A stretch of DNA of 64,000 nt from CAJXZP01 sp963974475 (GCA_963974475.1 CAXBCR010000005.1:1-64000); one strand, 5' to 3'. Positions 44,523-53,875 are shown, numbered from the stretch's first letter. Made by a program: numbers and translations. Notes: a model not told the origin generated them from the letters alone.

Positions 44523-46205
44523 ATGAAAAAACTTTACGCTCTTCTTTCCGTGTTATTGATGGCCACCACGGTGAGTGCAGTTAATGTTACCTTTCAGGTA
44601 AACATGGCCAATGAAACTGTTTCCGCAAACGGGGTTCACGTGGCGGGTAACTTTGATGCCAATGGTTCTACCGGTACCGCATGGAGTCCTTCGGCTTACG
44701 CTATGACCGATGCAAATAGTGATGGTGTATATGAAGTAACTATTGACTTGAATGCGGGTATGTATGAGTACAAGTTCATTAATGATAACGCATGGAGTGG
44801 AGCAGAAAGTGTTCCTACAGGTGCGCAAGTAGGTGGAGGTAATGGTAACCGTTGGACTTATATTTCAGCGGCATCAAGTGTTCCAACTGTTTGTTTTTCT
44901 GGGTTAGTAAATTGTGGTAAAGTGGGTGTGACTTTTCAAGTAAACATGGCTTTGCAAACGGTGAATGCTACCGGAGTTCATATAGCGGGTAATCTTCAAG
45001 GATGGGATCCATCGGGTACAGAAATGCATAATCCAGATGGAGGAAATGTATATAAATACATCCATGAGTTTACTTCTGGTGATAGCGTGCAATACAAATT
45101 TGTAAACGGTGATGCATGGGGAAATGATGAGTCTATTAATGGGTTAGCCTGTGTGGATGCGTCTACCAACAATCGTTATATGAATGGAATTACTGCTGAT
45201 ACAGTAATGACTGCAGTTTGTTATGGTGCTTGTGTGGAATGTCAAACAAGTAATTTAACATTACGTGTGGATATGACTAATGAAGTTGTTTCTCCAGATG
45301 GAGTTCATGTAGCAGGTAGCATGCAAGGTTGGGATCCAGCTGGAACCGAATTATTGGATGGAGATAATGATGGAATTTATGAGGTTACTTTAGCTTTACA
45401 GCCACAAGGATACCAATACAAATTTATTAATGGAAATGCTTGGGGATCGGAAGAAGGAATTCCTTCTTCTTGTAATGTGGGCGGAAACCGTGACGTTACA
45501 TTTGCAGCCGACACCGTAGTTACTTTTTGCTTTGGTTCATGTACATGGCCTTGTGTTTTAAATCCTGATTCTTCTACCATTACATTTAGTGTGAATATGG
45601 ATACCATGAATGTATCTTCAGATGCTGATTCTGGTGGTGTATGGGTAATGGGTTCATTTACTTCGCCTTCTTGGCAAGCAGGTGCGATTAAATTAACTGA
45701 CAACGGTTCTGGTGTTTATTCTACTGCTTTATTAATTGGTGGTGCTCCAGAAATGCAATTCAAATTTGTAAATGGTAAACCAAACACATCTTTAGCTACC
45801 GAGGAGTCAGGTGACTTTTTAGCCATGGGATGTGGTATTGTTAATCCGGTTTCTACACCAAACAGATTATATAACCGTACCGATGTAGATACTACTTTAG
45901 CTTTCTGTTGGAATTTATGTTCTGCTTCATGCGATAGCGCAAATTCTGTAAGTGAAATTAATTTCAGTTCAGATGTGAACGTTTATCCAAATCCATTCAC
46001 AGATGTAACTACTGTTTCTTTCTCAGAAGCAGGAAATTACAATTTAATTGTAGTGGATCTTACCGGTAAAATGGTTTTAAACACAGTAACTGCTGGAAAT
46101 AGTAAAGTGGATTTGAATTTAAGCGCTCTTAATAACGGGGTTTATATTCTTAAAATAGTAGATGCAAAAGGCGCTACTACTACCAAAAAATTACTGTTGC
46201 AATAA
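44523..46205 (+). CDS. T9SS-secreted protein with four starch-binding-like repeats
   Basis: A 560-residue exported protein; the start MKKLYALLSVLLMATTV gives the signal peptide. Four tandem domains of about 100-120 residues each begin with a VTFQVNM-type strand and contain GVHVAGNF or GVHIAGNLQGWDPSG and YEYKFINDNAW or YQYKFINGNAWG. These are features of CBM20/CBM48-like glucan-binding folds. A type A T9SS signal (VNVYPNPFTDVTTV) ends the protein. No catalytic domain is present. It probably holds starch at the surface, a functional stand-in for SusE/SusF. A strong terminator follows. Confidence 0.85.
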   Translation: MKKLYALLSVLLMATTVSAVNVTFQVNMANETVSANGVHVAGNFDANGSTGTAWSPSAYAMTDANSDGVYEVTIDLNAGMYEYKFINDNAWSGAESVPTGAQVGGGNGNRWTYISAASSVPTVCFSGLVNCGKVGVTFQVNMALQTVNATGVHIAGNLQGWDPSGTEMHNPDGGNVYKYIHEFTSGDSVQYKFVNGDAWGNDESINGLACVDASTNNRYMNGITADTVMTAVCYGACVECQTSNLTLRVDMTNEVVSPDGVHVAGSMQGWDPAGTELLDGDNDGIYEVTLALQPQGYQYKFINGNAWGSEEGIPSSCNVGGNRDVTFAADTVVTFCFGSCTWPCVLNPDSSTITFSVNMDTMNVSSDADSGGVWVMGSFTSPSWQAGAIKLTDNGSGVYSTALLIGGAPEMQFKFVNGKPNTSLATEESGDFLAMGCGIVNPVSTPNRLYNRTDVDTTLAFCWNLCSASCDSANSVSEINFSSDVNVYPNPFTDVTTVSFSEAGNYNLIVVDLTGKMVLNTVTAGNSKVDLNLSALNNGVYILKIVDAKGATTTKKLLLQ

Positions 46206-46225
46206 GTTTATTTTTAATTTAGGTT

Positions 46226-46259
46226 AAAGCCTCGGGGATTCGTCCTCGAGGCTTTTTTG
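46226..46259 (+). terminator. Rho-independent terminator
   Basis: Stem AAAGCCTCGGGGA with TTCG loop, complement (one wobble) and T run, 21 bases after the starch-binding gene stop. Confidence 0.92.
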
Positions 46260-46490
46260 TTTCCTACTCATCCTTTTAATTAGCTGTGACTAGTATTAGC
46301 GTGTAATTATGCCAACATACAGTCATAAAGTTACAGACCGGTAAAAATCTATTCGTAAAATAAAAATTGAGCGACTAATTTAGGTATAGCCCATACTATT
46401 TGTTCTTATTTTTATTTAAACAGTTGAATTCCAGTAATTAAATAGGCTTATGGAAGAAAACGTACCAGGTCAAAACAAAATCAAAATCAC

Positions 46491-46529
46491 AAATTTTACT
46501 TATTGTCATAATGACAATAAGTAAAATTT
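46491..46529. promoter_or_regulatory. 39-bp perfect palindrome upstream of SusC
   Basis: Two 19-base arms are exactly complementary around a single central A at 46510. The core TTGTCATAATGACAA contains TGTCA-N3-TGACA (46504-46516), the same motif seen at 44394 and, with one mismatch, at 14012. It lies 63 bases upstream of the SusC start. It could be an operator or a transcribed hairpin. The rest of 46260-46590 is AT-rich with no recognised gene. Confidence 0.65.
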
Positions 46530-46591
46530 TTTTCTTAATATTGAAAGGTGTATTTTTAACACTTTGTAACACTTTTGATTAAGGGAGAGTT

Positions 46592-49500
46592 ATGAATTCA
46601 TTTGTTTACAGTAAACACGGAATTATGAAACAGAGTTTGTTTAGAAAAGCTTTTTTGGTAATTGGGCTTTTTATGGTCTCATTGGTTACCCTCGCTACAT
46701 CCATTAAAGGAACCATCGTGGATGATGCACAAGTACCACTTCCGGGTGTGAATGTAAGAATTGACGGAACCACGCATGGTGCGGTGACGGATATAGATGG
46801 AAAATTTGAAATCACCAAAGTCGAACCGGGTAGCTATGTGTTAGATATCAGCTTTATAGGGTTTGAAACTCAAAAAGTAACGGTGACTGTGGTAGCAGGG
46901 CAAACACCAGAAAGTTTTACGATTGTTTTGAAAACCAAAACAGAAATGCTAGATGAGTTTGTGGTAGTGGGCTATGGCGTGCAACGAAAAAGAGAAGTAA
47001 CCGGAGCCATTGCTAAAGTGGAAGGAAAAGAAATTGCAGCGCTGCCGGTACCAAGTTTTGAATCGGCATTGCAAGGGCAAGCGGCTGGAGTTTCAGTGAC
47101 CACAGGTTCTGGACTTGCGGGTTCTGCATCTTTAGTGAGAATACGTGGTATTGCCTCTATTTCTGCGGGCGGTGACCCATTATATGTGGTAGATGGAATT
47201 CCTATTATTAGCGATAATTTTATTGGAGGTAATAGTGGAGGTATGAATACCAACCCACTGGCCGCTATAAATCCAGAAGATATTGAATCGATTGAAGTGC
47301 TGAAAGATGCGGCTTCCACGGGTATTTATGGTTCTCGAGGTTCCAATGGAGTAATTTTGATAACGACCAAATCGGCCAAAAAAGATGGATTGGTTATTAA
47401 TTTCAAAACCAGATTGGGAATGTCTAATCCGGTAGCGCGACCAAATATGTTGAATAATTCTGAATATTTACAGCTATTTCAAGAAGCGTATGAAAATGAT
47501 GGAGGGGTAGGTCATGCACCCTTAAAATCCAGTATTCCATGGGATGCCGCACAACGAACCAATACAGATTGGGTGGATCAAACCATTACTACTGGTTTCA
47601 AACAATTATACAGTTTGGGCGTAGCTTACAAAAAGAAAAAATTGGGTGCTTACGCATCCTTTAGTTACGATGATAACGCAAGTTACTTGGTAGGAAATAG
47701 CTACGATAGAATGAATGGGAAACTTAACGTAGACTATAAATTGAATGACAAGCTTACCTTGAAAGGAAGTACCAACATTACACGTGGGGTTAACCATCGT
47801 GTAAACGCAGCTTGGAGTGGTGGTTTGGGAGCGGCAATGTCAACAGCGCTTCCTATTTATCCTGTAAAATGGGATTCTACCCAAGTGGCCAATCCGTATA
47901 CCGGAGATTACACTGTAAATGACAAAGGAGACACCGTAGCGTATGCCAATGCAGGTGATTATTGGATTGAAGCAGGGGTAGGAAATAACCCAACGGCTCA
48001 ACGGGAATGGACCGATTGGAGGGTAACCGAAATTAGGACGATTAATAATGCCAATTTGATTTATGCACCCACCAAAAAAATAACCATTAACGGTAGGTTT
48101 GGGTATGAATCCATGAATTGGAGAGAAGACCAATGGACTAGTAATCGAATGAACCAAACATTGAAAGAAAATCCAGATTTGGGAACCGCAAACCTGAAAC
48201 AAACCAAATTGGATAATTTTAGTTCTACGCTAACCGGTCAGTATAATACAACCCTTAAGGAGAATCATAAATTAGGCGTGTTGGGTGGATTAGAATATCA
48301 ATACCAACAACAAAAATTCATTACCGATAAACATGTGTACAACACTGCTCCGGCAGCATTAGATAAATACAATGCCGAAGACTCGACCATTGTAGCTCCT
48401 GGCACAAATCGAAAAGAACGGGTTGCGTTTCAAAGTTTTTTTGGAAGAGTAAATTACGTGTATAAAGGAAAATACATTGCGCAAGGAACCGCTCGGGTGG
48501 ATGGTTCATCTCGATTTGGTCCGAATAATAAATACGGATTCTTTCCTTCCGCATCCATTGGTTGGATTGTGAGTGAAGAAAAGTTTCTAAAAGGAAATAA
48601 AACACTATCGTATTTTAAAATTAAAGCAAGTTGGGGAACCACCGGAAATGCAAACATTCCAAGTAATTTATATAAAGAAAACTGGCAGTCGGCAAGTAAT
48701 ACCTACAATGGCCAAGGCTATTTGTATCAAACGCAACTTCCTAATCAAGATATAAAATGGGAAACTAGTCATACCATTGATTTAGGTTTTGAAATGGGCT
48801 TCTTGAAGGATAGAATTACCACCGAGTTTTCCTATTATAACAAACGCACCAAAGACGTGTTTATGTACCTAGCTGTGCCACCATCATTTGGCTATACCAA
48901 TTGGTGGGATAACGTAGGTGAAATTTTGAACTGGGGGGTAGAGTTTAATGTGACATCTCATAATATAAACCGTGAGTTTAAATGGGATACAAAATTAAAT
49001 TTAGCCTATAATTACAACGAAATTGTAAGTATTGGTGATTATTCTCCAGATGCTGTTTCGGGTGGAACAAATGATACAAGGGTAGTTCCTGGTTCACCAG
49101 TAGGAACCAATTTTTTAGTAAAATTTTCGCATGTTGATAAAGACACAGGTAAACCGGTTTACATCGACATCAATGGGGAAGAGACTTTTACTTGGTCGCC
49201 AGCGGATCGGGTTCCGGTAGGCGATATCTTACCCGATTTGGTAGGAGGGATGACCAATATGTTTAGCTACAAAAAATGGGATATGAGTTTCTTAGTAACC
49301 TTTTCTGTAGGGAATAAAATTTATGATTCTTCTTCCAAACGTCAGCTTGGAGTGGTAACCGACTGGAATATGCGGAAAGAAATTTACGACCGATGGAGAA
49401 AACCAGGAGACAATTCTACCTATCCTGTATTGACGCAAAATACTTCTACGTATGGTGCAAGTACGCCATGGATTAATACTGATTTATGGTTGCATGACGG

Positions 49501-49750
49501 AGATTATCTACGTTTTAAAAACCTATCGGTAGGGTATAGCTTTGGAAAAGTAGCCAAAGACAAAATCAACAATTTGAGAGTCCAATTTGCGATGACCAAC
49601 TTTTTAACGATTACAAAATATCAAGGATTGGATCCTGAAATTGCACGTGATTTTGCGGATAATGCAGATAGGAATATGAGTGGAAACATTACCTACCTCA
49701 CGCCTCCACAAGAGCGCACGTATAACCTAACCATAAGCGCATCATTCTAA
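46592..49750 (+). CDS. SusC-family TonB-dependent outer-membrane transporter
   Basis: A 1052-residue protein. After the signal peptide comes a carboxypeptidase-regulatory-like domain (SIKGTIVDDAQVPLPGVNVRIDG), the TonB-box/linker region with DEFVVVGYGVQ, then the plug (AAGVSVTTGSG, VRIRGIASIS, DPLYVVDGIPI, SIEVLKDAASTGIYGSRGSNG). A long beta-barrel ends in ISASF. It forms the channel of a SusCD pair importing malto-oligosaccharides. An in-frame ATG at 46625 would give a more standard signal peptide; a GGGAGAG precedes the chosen ATG. SusD follows directly. Confidence 0.95.
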   Translation: MNSFVYSKHGIMKQSLFRKAFLVIGLFMVSLVTLATSIKGTIVDDAQVPLPGVNVRIDGTTHGAVTDIDGKFEITKVEPGSYVLDISFIGFETQKVTVTVVAGQTPESFTIVLKTKTEMLDEFVVVGYGVQRKREVTGAIAKVEGKEIAALPVPSFESALQGQAAGVSVTTGSGLAGSASLVRIRGIASISAGGDPLYVVDGIPIISDNFIGGNSGGMNTNPLAAINPEDIESIEVLKDAASTGIYGSRGSNGVILITTKSAKKDGLVINFKTRLGMSNPVARPNMLNNSEYLQLFQEAYENDGGVGHAPLKSSIPWDAAQRTNTDWVDQTITTGFKQLYSLGVAYKKKKLGAYASFSYDDNASYLVGNSYDRMNGKLNVDYKLNDKLTLKGSTNITRGVNHRVNAAWSGGLGAAMSTALPIYPVKWDSTQVANPYTGDYTVNDKGDTVAYANAGDYWIEAGVGNNPTAQREWTDWRVTEIRTINNANLIYAPTKKITINGRFGYESMNWREDQWTSNRMNQTLKENPDLGTANLKQTKLDNFSSTLTGQYNTTLKENHKLGVLGGLEYQYQQQKFITDKHVYNTAPAALDKYNAEDSTIVAPGTNRKERVAFQSFFGRVNYVYKGKYIAQGTARVDGSSRFGPNNKYGFFPSASIGWIVSEEKFLKGNKTLSYFKIKASWGTTGNANIPSNLYKENWQSASNTYNGQGYLYQTQLPNQDIKWETSHTIDLGFEMGFLKDRITTEFSYYNKRTKDVFMYLAVPPSFGYTNWWDNVGEILNWGVEFNVTSHNINREFKWDTKLNLAYNYNEIVSIGDYSPDAVSGGTNDTRVVPGSPVGTNFLVKFSHVDKDTGKPVYIDINGEETFTWSPADRVPVGDILPDLVGGMTNMFSYKKWDMSFLVTFSVGNKIYDSSSKRQLGVVTDWNMRKEIYDRWRKPGDNSTYPVLTQNTSTYGASTPWINTDLWLHDGDYLRFKNLSVGYSFGKVAKDKINNLRVQFAMTNFLTITKYQGLDPEIARDFADNADRNMSGNITYLTPPQERTYNLTISASF

Positions 49751-49760
49751 ATTGAGACTC

Positions 49761-51134
49761 ATGAAAAATAGATTTTTATATATCGCAATCGCATTTTCAG
49801 CCTTTTTCTTCGTAGGATGTGAAAAGAGCTTAGAATATAAGCAGGACGGGTCTTTAACTACGGCAGAAGCCATTAAAACCCCCGCAGATTTACAAATGGT
49901 ACTCAACGGGATTTATGATGTGTTTGCCAATACCATGAATGGAAACGTGCAGACCTTTAATGAATTATTGAGTGATAATTTAAACAAACCCAAAACCAAT
50001 GCCGATTACAACGAAATGTGGGTGAGAAACACCATTATTTTCAATGGATCTATTGGTAGCGTGTATGCCGATGCTTACCGCGTTATTGAACGGGCCAATG
50101 TGTTGATTTCTAATGTAGATAATGTGGCAGAATTAACCGCTGAAGATAAAACGAGAATGTTGGCAGAAGCGCGATTTATGAGAGCGTACATGCATTTTGA
50201 GTTGGTAAAATTATTTGCCCAACCGTATGGGTTTACAGCCGATAATTCACATCCTGGAATTGTGATTCGCAAAGCGGGAATTTATGAAACTGCCCCACGC
50301 ACATCGGTAGCAGGAGTGTATAGTTTTATTCTCGAAGATTTGAAAGCTGCTCACGAAAATTTACCCGTAGCTAATGGAAATTATGCAAGTTCAGATGCTG
50401 CGTCCGCATTGCTAGCCAAGGTATATTTTCAGATGATGGATTATAGTTCAGCGCTTCCTTACCTAAATGAGGTAATTGATGGAGGTCGTTTCACCTTAGG
50501 TTCAATAAATCGTTTTCAAGAAGATGTGATTAGTCCGGAAACTATTTTTGGAATTGTAAGTACCACCGCTGTAGCTGATGACCGCTCGGGCGTGTATAAA
50601 GGCAATTATACTTCTAATGATCCGGAGCTTAATTTACGTTCTGAATTTGTTCGAGAAACTTTTATTACTCTTCCCGATACATCCGTAGATTTAAGAGCGG
50701 CATGGTTTACTATTTCCAACGAAGGATTGAGTAACGAAAGATACATTTTAAACAAGTTTCCGCTTCAAATGTTGAATATGCCGTTGCTGTATTTGACCGA
50801 TATGAAACTGCTTCGCGCGGAAGCCAATGTGCGAATGGGAACCAATTTGGATCAAGCCATTAAGGATGTGAATGACATTAGAATGCGGGCACAATACAAC
50901 GTACTTTTACCGGCCAATTCTTCTTCTACTGATATATTAAACGCAGTGTATAGAGAACGAAGAATTGAAATGTGTGGTGAAGGGGATTGGGTACAACATT
51001 TAAAACGAAGAGGAGCATCTGGCGAATCTATCGATATTAGAGGAGCAGTTTGGAATTGCCCCGGAATGGTATTACAATTTCCATCGACCGAAAACACCAA
51101 TATTTTTGATATGAACCCTGAAGGAGGATGCTAA
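49761..51134 (+). CDS. SusD/RagB-family surface glycan-binding lipoprotein
   Basis: A 457-residue lipoprotein; the start MKNRFLYIAIAFSAFFF gives a signal ending FFVGCEKSL (lipobox), so the TTG nine bases upstream is rejected. The SusD pattern is present: LQMVLNGIYDVFAN near the N-terminus, ADAYRVIERANVLISN, then ARFMRAYMHFELVKLF and the C-terminal VYRERRIEMCGEGDW. It caps the SusC channel and binds the glycan ligand. It lies 11 bases after SusC and 2 bases before the next lipoprotein gene. Starch as ligand is inferred from neighbours. Confidence 0.95.
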   Translation: MKNRFLYIAIAFSAFFFVGCEKSLEYKQDGSLTTAEAIKTPADLQMVLNGIYDVFANTMNGNVQTFNELLSDNLNKPKTNADYNEMWVRNTIIFNGSIGSVYADAYRVIERANVLISNVDNVAELTAEDKTRMLAEARFMRAYMHFELVKLFAQPYGFTADNSHPGIVIRKAGIYETAPRTSVAGVYSFILEDLKAAHENLPVANGNYASSDAASALLAKVYFQMMDYSSALPYLNEVIDGGRFTLGSINRFQEDVISPETIFGIVSTTAVADDRSGVYKGNYTSNDPELNLRSEFVRETFITLPDTSVDLRAAWFTISNEGLSNERYILNKFPLQMLNMPLLYLTDMKLLRAEANVRMGTNLDQAIKDVNDIRMRAQYNVLLPANSSSTDILNAVYRERRIEMCGEGDWVQHLKRRGASGESIDIRGAVWNCPGMVLQFPSTENTNIFDMNPEGGC

Positions 51135-51136
51135 TT

Positions 51137-51631
51137 ATGAAGAATTTTAAAATATACATAGCCGCCTTTATGGTTCTAGGAAGCATAGGCGTATCATTTC
51201 ATTCGTGTACCAAACCGGTATATGAAATTGGTGATCCAGTGTCTAAATTAGAGGGAATTAATGGCACATGGAACATTAGCGCAGTGACACAAATAGATGA
51301 AGCATCGCCCTTAAAAGACGAGCTAGATTTGAGTCGGTTTTTTGTAATTCCGGGAGAACCAGCCCTATCTTTAACGTTCACTAGCAGTGATTTGACGTAT
51401 TCCGTTATTCCGGGAAGCGGCAAAAATCCATTTGGAGAAGGTGGAACCTGGGCATTTGATGACCCTAGTTATCCTGCATATATTAACCTGTATTCCACAG
51501 CTGGCGATACCGTTGTGGTGGGTTTAGGCCAAACCATTCGACCAACCGATTCTCAATTATTCTTGGATCAACAAAAGAAGTGCGCGGAGACCGCAGTGAC
51601 CACATACCTTTACATTTTTGACAGAAAATAA
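51137..51631 (+). CDS. Small lipoprotein, lipocalin-like (DUF5004-type)
   Basis: A 164-residue lipoprotein; the signal ends GVSFHSCTKPV with a lipobox Cys. The mature part starts LEGINGTWNISAVTQIDE and reads as a small beta-barrel (SLTFTSSDLTYSVIPG, GTWAFDD, YINLYST), resembling the lipocalin-like DUF5004 proteins often coded after SusD. It occupies the position of a surface accessory lipoprotein in the SusCD operon, 2 bases after SusD and 8 bases before the next gene. Binding function inferred from position only. Confidence 0.75.
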   Translation: MKNFKIYIAAFMVLGSIGVSFHSCTKPVYEIGDPVSKLEGINGTWNISAVTQIDEASPLKDELDLSRFFVIPGEPALSLTFTSSDLTYSVIPGSGKNPFGEGGTWAFDDPSYPAYINLYSTAGDTVVVGLGQTIRPTDSQLFLDQQKKCAETAVTTYLYIFDRK

Positions 51632-51639
51632 GATTTATT

Positions 51640-52488
51640 ATGAACGTTTTTAAGTATATATTTTTCAGTTTCTTGTTGCTTTCGGTCACTAATGTGATGG
51701 GGCAAAAAGCATGGGTAGTTCCGGAACAATTCAATCCAGGCGATTCTATTACCGTGTTTGTAGATGTAAGTAAAGCCGATTGTCAAAGGTTATTAAACAC
51801 CACAGCCGATGTGTTTATGTGGACTTGGGAACCCGGAGATCCTGTGCTAGGAAATGGGAATTGGACGGCTTCTAATCCGGATATGAAAATGACCAGAGAT
51901 GACGCTAATCCCAATATTTACTACATGAAAATGGTTCCGAACCAGTTTTATGTTCTCGGAAACGAATCAGAAATTTACTCCAAAGGAATTTCTTTTCTGG
52001 CCAAATTAGCCGATGGTACCGGAGGTGGTGGCGGTGGCTGCGATGAAGATAAAACCGAAGATTTACATATTGATGCATCTCCTATTCCAGGGTGTAATAC
52101 CAAGTTTTGCCAATTTCCATCCGTGGTTTTTTGGGATGATTATTTCACCTTTTTATACGATAATGGGTTAGAGGATAAAGCCTTAATGAAAGAATCGGTA
52201 GTTGGGGTGGATAACTTTTCAATGTACATTAGAGTAGTTTATGATGATGGCACCAAAGGGACATACACAAAGTATGGAGAGGTGAAAAACCACCCTGAAT
52301 TGGCATTGGTCAAAAACGCAGATGATTATTATTCTCAAACCTTTGTTTTCGCAGATTTACTAAAAGATTTAGTAGTTCCAGGAAAAACCATCACTGCTGT
52401 GGAAATTCAGGTAATGGATAAGAACTATTCCAATGGACCGAATTCGGTAAGTAATGGAAACCACTTTGTAACCGTTGGGTGCAATTAA
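51640..52488 (+). CDS. Exported Sus-operon protein sharing the secreted amylase N-terminal domain
   Basis: A 282-residue protein; the signal ends near VTNVMGQ, and no lipobox is present. The first half (AWVVPEQFNPGDSITVFVDV to FLAKLADGTG) aligns by eye with the start of the amylase at 14064: compare MKMVPNQFYVLGNESEIYS with ITILPQAFYQLSATDTVYS. A Gly-rich linker and three Cys-containing segments follow, then a second beta domain. It is last in the SusCD operon, where SusE/F-like binding proteins usually lie, so starch binding is likely. The family (DUF4961-like) is tentative. Confidence 0.72.
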   Translation: MNVFKYIFFSFLLLSVTNVMGQKAWVVPEQFNPGDSITVFVDVSKADCQRLLNTTADVFMWTWEPGDPVLGNGNWTASNPDMKMTRDDANPNIYYMKMVPNQFYVLGNESEIYSKGISFLAKLADGTGGGGGGCDEDKTEDLHIDASPIPGCNTKFCQFPSVVFWDDYFTFLYDNGLEDKALMKESVVGVDNFSMYIRVVYDDGTKGTYTKYGEVKNHPELALVKNADDYYSQTFVFADLLKDLVVPGKTITAVEIQVMDKNYSNGPNSVSNGNHFVTVGCN

Positions 52489-52563
52489 TTTTTCGTTGCG
52501 CGTAGCGTAAAGAGGTAACCTTATCTTTACAAACGCCATAGAGCGGAATATGATTTCGTGTTT

Positions 52564-52571
52564 TACTTTTG
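52564..52571 (+). promoter_or_regulatory. -7 promoter element of the phosphodiesterase lipoprotein gene
   Basis: TACTTTTG is an exact TANNTTTG match 25 bases before the ATG at 52597, suggesting this gene is transcribed apart from the Sus operon. Confidence 0.5.
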
Positions 52572-52596
52572 CCAGCGTTCCATTATTCAAAATGAT

Positions 52597-53874
52597 ATGT
52601 CAAAGTATTTTGCGTTTCTTACCATTTTCTTAGTTATTCAAGGGTGTAAAACCAAAGAGTCGGTTCCGGCCGATACCAAAGAATATCCTGTTGGAGAAAT
52701 AACACGTGCGCAAGAAAACAGTGCGGAATCCATGCAGAAACCGTATGTTATTTTGGTGTCTATTGATGGATTTAGATACGATTACGCCAAGCGATATGGC
52801 GCTACTAACTTGCTTAGTTTTGATGCCTCAGCCACCAAAATGATTCCTTCCTTTCCTAGCAAAACATTTCCAAATCATTATACCATTGTGTCGGGTTTAT
52901 ATCCCGGTCATAACGGGTTAGTGAGCAACGAGTTTTATGCGCCTGATTTAAAAGAAATGTACGCAATCAGTAATCGGAATGCGGTAGAAAACGGAGCGTT
53001 TTACAAAGGGAAGCCGCTATGGGTGCTTGCTTCCGAAAATCAAATGGTTTCAGCAAGTATGTTTTGGGTAGGTTCAGAAGCGCCAATTCAAGGTACGTAC
53101 CCGACCTATTATTTTAAATACAACGGAAAAATAAATTACGAACAGCGGGTAAATCAAACGGTTAAATGGTTGAGAATGCCCGAAAAAACACGACCTCATT
53201 TTATCACGCTCTATTTTTCAATAACCGATGATGTGGGACATAAACATGGCCCCGATTCTCCTGAAATTGCCGATGCGGTTAAAAGCATTGACAAAACCAT
53301 TGGCTATCTACTCTCCGAAACCAGTAAGTTGGATGTGCCGGTAAACATCATTGTGGTATCTGATCATGGAATGGTGGAAGTGGATCGAAAAAATTTAATT
53401 TACAAAGATCAACTTATTCCAAAAGGGGTGATTGCAAGTACGAGTTTCCCGTTAATGATTTATTCCAAAAATCACTCATTGGTTGATTCCATGTACCAAA
53501 GTTTAAAGAACGATTCGGTTCGGTTTCGCACCTATTTGAAGACTAATATGCCGGCTCAGTTCCACTACAATAAAGAGGATAATACCGTAGGCGACTTACT
53601 AATTATGCCGAAACCGCCTTACGTTTTTGGAACTAAAGGACACCCCAAAGCCAAAGGTTCAAGCACACATGGTTATGATCCAGCTGATTGTCCTAATATG
53701 GGAGCGATTTTTTACGCTAATGGACCCTTGTTTATTCACAATTCGAAAGTAGACTCATTTGAAAACGTGAGTATTTATCCATTAATAGCAAATATGTTAT
53801 CTCTTGATTATGAGAAAAATAGCATAGATGGGAAGCTTGGAGTTTTGGGAAAGGTGTTGAAGTTTATTCGTTAA
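52597..53874 (+). CDS. Type I phosphodiesterase/nucleotide pyrophosphatase lipoprotein
   Basis: A 425-residue lipoprotein (alkaline-phosphatase superfamily, NPP group); the start MSKYFAFLTIFLVIQGCKTK gives a lipobox signal. Metal and nucleophile motifs: VILVSIDGFRYDY, PSFPSKTFPNHYTIVSGLYPG (Thr nucleophile), SITDDVGHKHGPDS and IVVSDHGM, and a late His in GSSTHGYDP. It should hydrolyse phosphodiester or pyrophosphate bonds of nucleotides outside the cytoplasm. It lies after the Sus operon but has its own promoter element. A relic of an outer-membrane protein follows. Confidence 0.93.
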   Translation: MSKYFAFLTIFLVIQGCKTKESVPADTKEYPVGEITRAQENSAESMQKPYVILVSIDGFRYDYAKRYGATNLLSFDASATKMIPSFPSKTFPNHYTIVSGLYPGHNGLVSNEFYAPDLKEMYAISNRNAVENGAFYKGKPLWVLASENQMVSASMFWVGSEAPIQGTYPTYYFKYNGKINYEQRVNQTVKWLRMPEKTRPHFITLYFSITDDVGHKHGPDSPEIADAVKSIDKTIGYLLSETSKLDVPVNIIVVSDHGMVEVDRKNLIYKDQLIPKGVIASTSFPLMIYSKNHSLVDSMYQSLKNDSVRFRTYLKTNMPAQFHYNKEDNTVGDLLIMPKPPYVFGTKGHPKAKGSSTHGYDPADCPNMGAIFYANGPLFIHNSKVDSFENVSIYPLIANMLSLDYEKNSIDGKLGVLGKVLKFIR

Positions 53875-53875
53875 A

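Noticed and set aside
46450..46524. 24-codon frame beginning MEENVPGQNK upstream of SusC
   Set aside because: Too short, no family resemblance, and its end coincides with the 39-bp palindrome, so the frame is probably accidental.
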